A DNA stretch of 9,228 bases, taken from positions 1 through 9,228 of the forward strand of contig JAEZAA010000071.1 in NCBI GenBank assembly GCA_023430625.1, given 5' to 3'. The position numbers and the translations under genes are program-made. This document shows, piece by piece, positions 5,143-9,228 of the stretch. The number at the start of each line of letters is the position of its first letter. Within the stretch, counting starts at the first letter, position 1. The stretch comes from Pseudomonadota bacterium (lineage in GTDB: Bacteria > Pseudomonadota > Gammaproteobacteria > Pseudomonadales > Oleiphilaceae). Under the pieces are notes generated by a model. It was not told the origin of the DNA. It saw only the letters and a program-made list of their open reading frames with translations, and did not search any database.

Positions 5143-6382
5143 GGGATTTTTGCTGGTTATCGGCGCTGCGCCGCTGCAGGCGGAACAGCTGTATGGCAGT
5201 TGGCACTGGCATGCCTTTGCGAGCCAGGGGATCATTCATACCAGTGATAATAATTTCTATGGCAAGTCCGATGACGGGCTGTCCACCGAGTTCCGCGAGT
5301 TGGGTGCCATCCTGGGTGTGCAGCCAATGGATGACCTGCATCTGGTTGCGCAGGTATTGAGTCGGGAGGCTGGTGAGGTCGATGAAGCGGCACTACAGGT
5401 CGATTATGCGTTCGCCAGTTACACCGCCTATTCCGGACTGGACTGGGAGTTGGGGCTCAAGGCTGGCCGCCTGCGCACACCGCTCGGATTCTATAACGAT
5501 ACGCGCGACGTTGCTCACACCCGTCCCAGTATCCTGCTGCCGCAATCGGTTTATCCCGAGGTGTTCCGGGATCTCTTGTTCGCGCGTGACGGGATTCAGC
5601 TGTTTGGTCATTACCAGTATGGATTGAGTACCCTGAGTTGGGATCTGTCCTACGGCAGAATTCTGATCGACAAGGATTATTATCCGGAACTGATCGGCCG
5701 GGACGATCTGCCGGGACGCGTGGAAAAGCCCTTTACGCCGGTGGCGCGGCTCTTGTGGGACTGGGATCTGGGGCGGGTCCGGCTGGGTCTGACCTATGCC
5801 GATTTTGCCGCGGACTATCATGGTGGCCCGCTTTCGGCGCTCAACAGCACGCTTGCCGGCTACAATTTGCCGGCCGACAGCATCGGCTTAAGTGACGCGG
5901 ACATCTCGTTTGAATACACCATTTTGTCGGCCGAATATAACGAGGCGGACTGGTCGCTGATCGCCGAGTATTCTCGCATCCAGAGCGATATGTCGGACTT
6001 CGGCCTGACCTATTCGTCCGAGCTAGAACCCTATATTGATACCCTGGGTGCTCTGTTGCCTGCGGGCTCCGTTCCGGAACTCCGCTATGACGCCGTGGGC
6101 TACGGGTACTATATCCAGGGGATATACCGCTTTAGCCCCGGATGGGATGCATTTGTCCGCTGGGATGCCCAATACATGGACGGATCCGGCAGCAAGGACT
6201 TCACCACTTATACCGAGGACGTAACCTTCGGCCTGGGCTGGCGTCCGGATTCAAACTGGTTACTGCGGGCCGAGTGGCACATGGTGGAAGGCACCTCTGC
6301 CCTGTCCACGCGTGAGAACGATCCGCAGGAACTGCAGAAGCACTGGAATATGGTCCTGTTCCAGATTTCCTACCGTATTTAA
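5096..6382 (+). CDS. Porin-like outer-membrane beta-barrel protein, copy 2
   Basis: A 428-residue paralog of the barrel at 3261-4418. Shared landmarks include WHAFASQG, TSDNNFYG, SDDGLSTEFRELG, RDVAHTRP, ILLPQSVYP, GWRPDS-WLLRAEWH and LSTREND, with the end FQISYRI. It differs by two insertions in the second half (about 5815-5895 and 5995-6045), rich in Gly/Leu/Ser, that look like extended surface loops. ATG 5096 is chosen because GAAGG lies 5 nt upstream; it gives a 29-residue signal peptide ending APLQA. Alternatives are ATG 5051, 5066 and 5081, or TTG 5126, which is homologous to TTG 3249 of copy 1 and has AGGTG 7 nt upstream. The codon matching ATG 3261 of copy 1 is ATT here. It overlaps the PBP gene by 47 bp. 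Its substrate is unknown; with the PBP-like protein it may feed a signal to the next gene (inference). Confidence 0.78.
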   Translation: MNSPACRCFPLKPFIKGFLLVIGAAPLQAEQLYGSWHWHAFASQGIIHTSDNNFYGKSDDGLSTEFRELGAILGVQPMDDLHLVAQVLSREAGEVDEAALQVDYAFASYTAYSGLDWELGLKAGRLRTPLGFYNDTRDVAHTRPSILLPQSVYPEVFRDLLFARDGIQLFGHYQYGLSTLSWDLSYGRILIDKDYYPELIGRDDLPGRVEKPFTPVARLLWDWDLGRVRLGLTYADFAADYHGGPLSALNSTLAGYNLPADSIGLSDADISFEYTILSAEYNEADWSLIAEYSRIQSDMSDFGLTYSSELEPYIDTLGALLPAGSVPELRYDAVGYGYYIQGIYRFSPGWDAFVRWDAQYMDGSGSKDFTTYTEDVTFGLGWRPDSNWLLRAEWHMVEGTSALSTRENDPQELQKHWNMVLFQISYRI

Positions 6383-6399
6383 ATGTTGTATCCGTTGCT

Positions 6400-9228
6400 A
6401 TGTCGAATCGTACCTCGCCTCGATTTTTGAGTATCAAGTGGAAGGCCTTCCTGCCGACCAGTCTGCTGCTGACCTTGGTCTTCATCGGCTTTATCGGAAC
6501 CAATGCGGTCTATCTGCAGCGCCAGTTTGACGAAAGCCGTCAGGCGCTGTTTGGTTATCAACAGCAGCAGCTTGAAAGCCTGCTGAAGTTGACCGTAGTT
6601 CGTAATCAGCAACTGCTGACCAGTATCGGCACCAGCTCCGAAGTGCAGGCCGCCTTAACCACCGGTGATCCGCAGCAGGTGCGAGACAGTCTGAGTGAGC
6701 CTTTCTGGACGCTGAATATGGAGGCCGGCGCCCACGCCTTGGTGGTTTTTTCGGCACAGGGAGAGCCTCTGGCTGCCCTTGGGGAGGCTTTTCAAGCACC
6801 TGATCTGGTGGCGCTGGTGCGTCAGGATGAGCAGCCACAGTGGCAAATCGTCTGCCACGCCGGCAGTTGCGAGCTGGCGCTAGTTACCCCGCTCTTGGTG
6901 GAAGGGCAGACGATTCTGGTCGGAAGCACCTTCTCGCTGGGTGACGCCGTGGTTCAGTTCAGCCAGATGAGTGGCGTTGACGTGGCCATTCTGACCGATG
7001 AAGTGGCGGAGCAGAGCGGTGGCAGCGAGCACCTCCTGAACTGGGAGCGCAGCGTGGCGGCCATCACGGGGCGTACGAAGAATCTGCCACTGCTGCAGTC
7101 CCTGAGCGCGCGCCGCGATCTGACCGGCCTCCTGACCGCGCCCTGGGTTCAGGAAGTGGATGCCTCTACCTATGAGGTAAGGGCAACCTCCTGGCAGGAC
7201 CTCGACCTGCTGCTGATCAGCGATATCAGTGCCGAGCATGGCGAGATCCGCCACGCCATCCGCAACAGTATTCTCTACGGGCTCATCGCTCTCGGCCTGG
7301 CCGAACTCTTGTTGCTCTGGATTTTGTGGAAGCCCATGACGCGCCTGCGCCAGACGGCGGAATACCTGCCCTTGCTGGCGCAGGACCGGTTCCACGAGAT
7401 GCGCGAGGTCCTCAAAGGCCTCGAGCGCCATCGCCTGTTCGATGACGAAACCGAAGTGCTGTTTGCCACCGCCTCTCAGGTGAGTACGCAACTGGAAGCC
7501 ATGCAGGCGCAACTGCAGAGCCGCAACCAGGAGCTCGAGGAGCGGGGCGTGGAGCTGAAAGGTGAACGGGACTTCGTACATCAACTGCTGAATACCATTC
7601 CCGCCATGATCCTGATGCTGGACCGGGACGGCACCATCATCATGATTAACCAGTACGGCGCCGATATGACCGGCTACGGCATGAACGAGCTGGAGGGGCG
7701 CTCCATTGAGGTCCTGACGCCGTCGGTGACCTGGAAGGCGAATGTGCGGGATCGCTTCGCCGACCTGTTCGCCGAGCTGGATGACGACGTGGCGTATGAG
7801 CTGGAAGTGCATAGCCGGGGCAATGGCACCCGTCACATGTCCTGGCACAACACCCTGATCCAGGATCGCGACCGGGGCGAGAAAGTGATTCTGTCGGTGG
7901 CAATCGATATCACCGGGCGCAAGGAGGCGGAAGGCAAGATGGCCTGGCTGGCATCCCACGATGCCCTGACCGGCCTCTATAACCGCCGCCGCTTTACCGA
8001 GGAAATGAACCTGGTGGTGGAGCGCAACCGGCGCCTGGGCAACCTGAGCGCGGTGATGTTCTTCGATCTGGATCAGTTCAAGGACGTCAACGATACCAGT
8101 GGTCACCAGACCGGCGATTTGCTGCTGAAGCGCATTGCCCAGCGGCTCGAGGAAGTCGCCCGGGCCAGTGATTTCGTGGCACGTCTCGATGGCGATGAAT
8201 TCGCGGTGATCGCCAACGACGTCGACGTGGATGACATCGCAACCGTGGCCGAGCGCTATGCCCGGGCGCTGGCCCAGGTACACGTGGAAGGCCGGGGCCA
8301 CCGCCACCGCTGCACCGCCAGCATTGGCGTGGCGCTCATCCCGAGCCACGGCGAGACCGTGGAAGATCTGCTGGCCAACGCGGATCTGGCCATGTATCGC
8401 GCCAAGGAAGCAGGGCGTAATCAATGGCAGATTTTCGATCCCAAGGAAGACACCACCGAGCGTGTGCGTGAACGGGTCTATTGGAACGAAAAAGTCGATT
8501 TCGTCCTCAAGAACCGCGATTTCCAGATCTATTTCCAGCCCATCATGGACATGAAGGCCGGCACCATCTCCCATTACGAGGCGTTGCTGCGGGTGTTCGA
8601 CGGCGACGGGCAACTGGCGACGGGGCTGTTTATTCAGGCGGCGGAACGTAATGGCTCCATCCTGGTGCTGGATGAATTGATTGTCGAGCGTGTCATGGAG
8701 CACCAGGCGGAACTGGTCAGAAACGGCATCGATGCCTGCATCTCCATCAACCTGTCCGGTGCGTCGTTCCAGCATCCCGAGCGATTGCTGCAGCATGTGG
8801 AAAGCCTGTTGGCGCAATACCGGATCAATCCCGGCTCGCTGATTTTCGAGATCACCGAGACGGCGGCGGTGAAGGATATCAACGTCACCCGCCAGCACAT
8901 TTCCATGATGCGCGAGCGAGGCTTCAAGTTCGCGCTGGATGACTTTGGCGTGGGCTTCTCGTCGCTGTTTTATCTCAAGCAGTTGCCGGTGGATTATCTC
9001 AAGATCGATGGATCCTTTGTGCGTAATCTGCCGAACGAACCAGACGATCAGGCCCTGGTGCAGGCACTTGTGCAGGTGGCGAAAATCTATCGACTGCAGA
9101 CGGTGGCGGAATTCGTGGAGAACCAGGAAATCGTCGAACTGCTCCGGGCCTACGACGTGGATTACGCCCAGGGATACCACATTGGCAAGCCTCAGGCGTT
9201 CGAGGAGGTATTCTTCAAGGACCGTAAG
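6400..9228 (+). CDS. Membrane dCache-PAS-GGDEF-EAL c-di-GMP enzyme (3' end beyond window)
   Basis: 943 codons are open from ATG 6400 to the window end; as the EAL signature is complete, little is missing. Order: TM1 about 16-39; a periplasmic double-Cache-like sensor about 40-289 with Cys152 and Cys157; TM2 about 290-311; a HAMP-like segment and coiled coil to about 390; PAS about 391-505; GGDEF about 514-675; EAL about 705-943. The GGDEF site reads DGDEF (597-601), with metal-site Asp556 in FFDLDQFK and an intact I-site RASD (588-591) exactly five residues upstream. The EAL domain has EALLR (727-731), Asn784, Glu817, DDFG (847-850), Lys868, Glu904 and Gln924, the set expected of an active c-di-GMP phosphodiesterase. 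Cyclase activity is uncertain because the first Gly of GGDEF is Asp. The gene starts 17 bp after the porin stop without a clear SD, suggesting co-transcription and coupling with the PBP/porin pair. Confidence 0.92.
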   Translation, partial: MSNRTSPRFLSIKWKAFLPTSLLLTLVFIGFIGTNAVYLQRQFDESRQALFGYQQQQLESLLKLTVVRNQQLLTSIGTSSEVQAALTTGDPQQVRDSLSEPFWTLNMEAGAHALVVFSAQGEPLAALGEAFQAPDLVALVRQDEQPQWQIVCHAGSCELALVTPLLVEGQTILVGSTFSLGDAVVQFSQMSGVDVAILTDEVAEQSGGSEHLLNWERSVAAITGRTKNLPLLQSLSARRDLTGLLTAPWVQEVDASTYEVRATSWQDLDLLLISDISAEHGEIRHAIRNSILYGLIALGLAELLLLWILWKPMTRLRQTAEYLPLLAQDRFHEMREVLKGLERHRLFDDETEVLFATASQVSTQLEAMQAQLQSRNQELEERGVELKGERDFVHQLLNTIPAMILMLDRDGTIIMINQYGADMTGYGMNELEGRSIEVLTPSVTWKANVRDRFADLFAELDDDVAYELEVHSRGNGTRHMSWHNTLIQDRDRGEKVILSVAIDITGRKEAEGKMAWLASHDALTGLYNRRRFTEEMNLVVERNRRLGNLSAVMFFDLDQFKDVNDTSGHQTGDLLLKRIAQRLEEVARASDFVARLDGDEFAVIANDVDVDDIATVAERYARALAQVHVEGRGHRHRCTASIGVALIPSHGETVEDLLANADLAMYRAKEAGRNQWQIFDPKEDTTERVRERVYWNEKVDFVLKNRDFQIYFQPIMDMKAGTISHYEALLRVFDGDGQLATGLFIQAAERNGSILVLDELIVERVMEHQAELVRNGIDACISINLSGASFQHPERLLQHVESLLAQYRINPGSLIFEITETAAVKDINVTRQHISMMRERGFKFALDDFGVGFSSLFYLKQLPVDYLKIDGSFVRNLPNEPDDQALVQALVQVAKIYRLQTVAEFVENQEIVELLRAYDVDYAQGYHIGKPQAFEEVFFKDRK

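Noticed and set aside
2762..6382. Mobile element or long direct repeat explaining the duplicated pairs
   Set aside because: The two pairs are diverged paralogs with many synonymous and non-synonymous differences. There are no transposase genes, terminal inverted repeats or target-site duplications, so this looks like an old tandem duplication.
6880..9180. A 766-codon open frame on the minus strand opposite the GGDEF-EAL gene
   Set aside because: It is antisense to a clear multi-domain protein, is rich in His/Gln/Leu low-complexity sequence, and shows no recognisable domain. It is the expected shadow of codon bias in GC-rich DNA.

Overview
The window looks like a piece of gammaproteobacterial chromosome, probably from a marine or environmental lineage of the Marinobacter/Oceanospirillales/Alteromonadales type. 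This rests on moderate-to-high GC, densely packed genes with Shine-Dalgarno (SD) sites, and the protein families present: YfiR/DUF4154, CHASE8, dCache-GGDEF-EAL and short PstS-like periplasmic proteins. The lineage is an inference; no marker gene is present.

Layout. The left edge (1-83, minus) is the N-terminus of a response-regulator receiver domain, facing away from the rest. After a divergent intergenic region (84-326) comes a plus-strand pair: a secreted YfiR-family protein (327-899) and, one base later, a membrane histidine kinase with a CHASE8-like periplasmic domain (901-2580). After a 181-bp gap comes the first of two tandem PstS-like protein plus outer-membrane barrel pairs (2762-3268 and 3261-4418, overlapping). 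Another 181-bp gap leads to a paralogous pair (4600-5142 and 5096-6382, overlapping). It is followed after 17 bp by a membrane dCache-PAS-GGDEF-EAL protein (6400 to beyond 9228, still open at the right edge).

How the genes may work together (inference). Everything visible is signal transduction or envelope sensing; there are no enzymes of metabolism and no ABC transporter subunits. The YfiR/CHASE8 pair has the logic of YfiR-YfiN, in which a periplasmic inhibitor acts on a CHASE8 membrane sensor, but the output is a histidine kinase instead of a diguanylate cyclase. The divergent receiver protein could be its phosphorylation partner. The second half suggests a three-compartment chain: outer-membrane porin, small periplasmic PBP-fold protein, inner-membrane c-di-GMP enzyme. 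The porin/PBP pair is duplicated, the PBP core is strictly conserved, and the porins differ by loop-like insertions. The EAL domain keeps all the catalytic residues I can place. The GGDEF motif is DGDEF with an intact RxxD I-site. The candidate new biology is this duplicated porin-PBP input module attached to a c-di-GMP enzyme, next to a YfiR-type kinase module.
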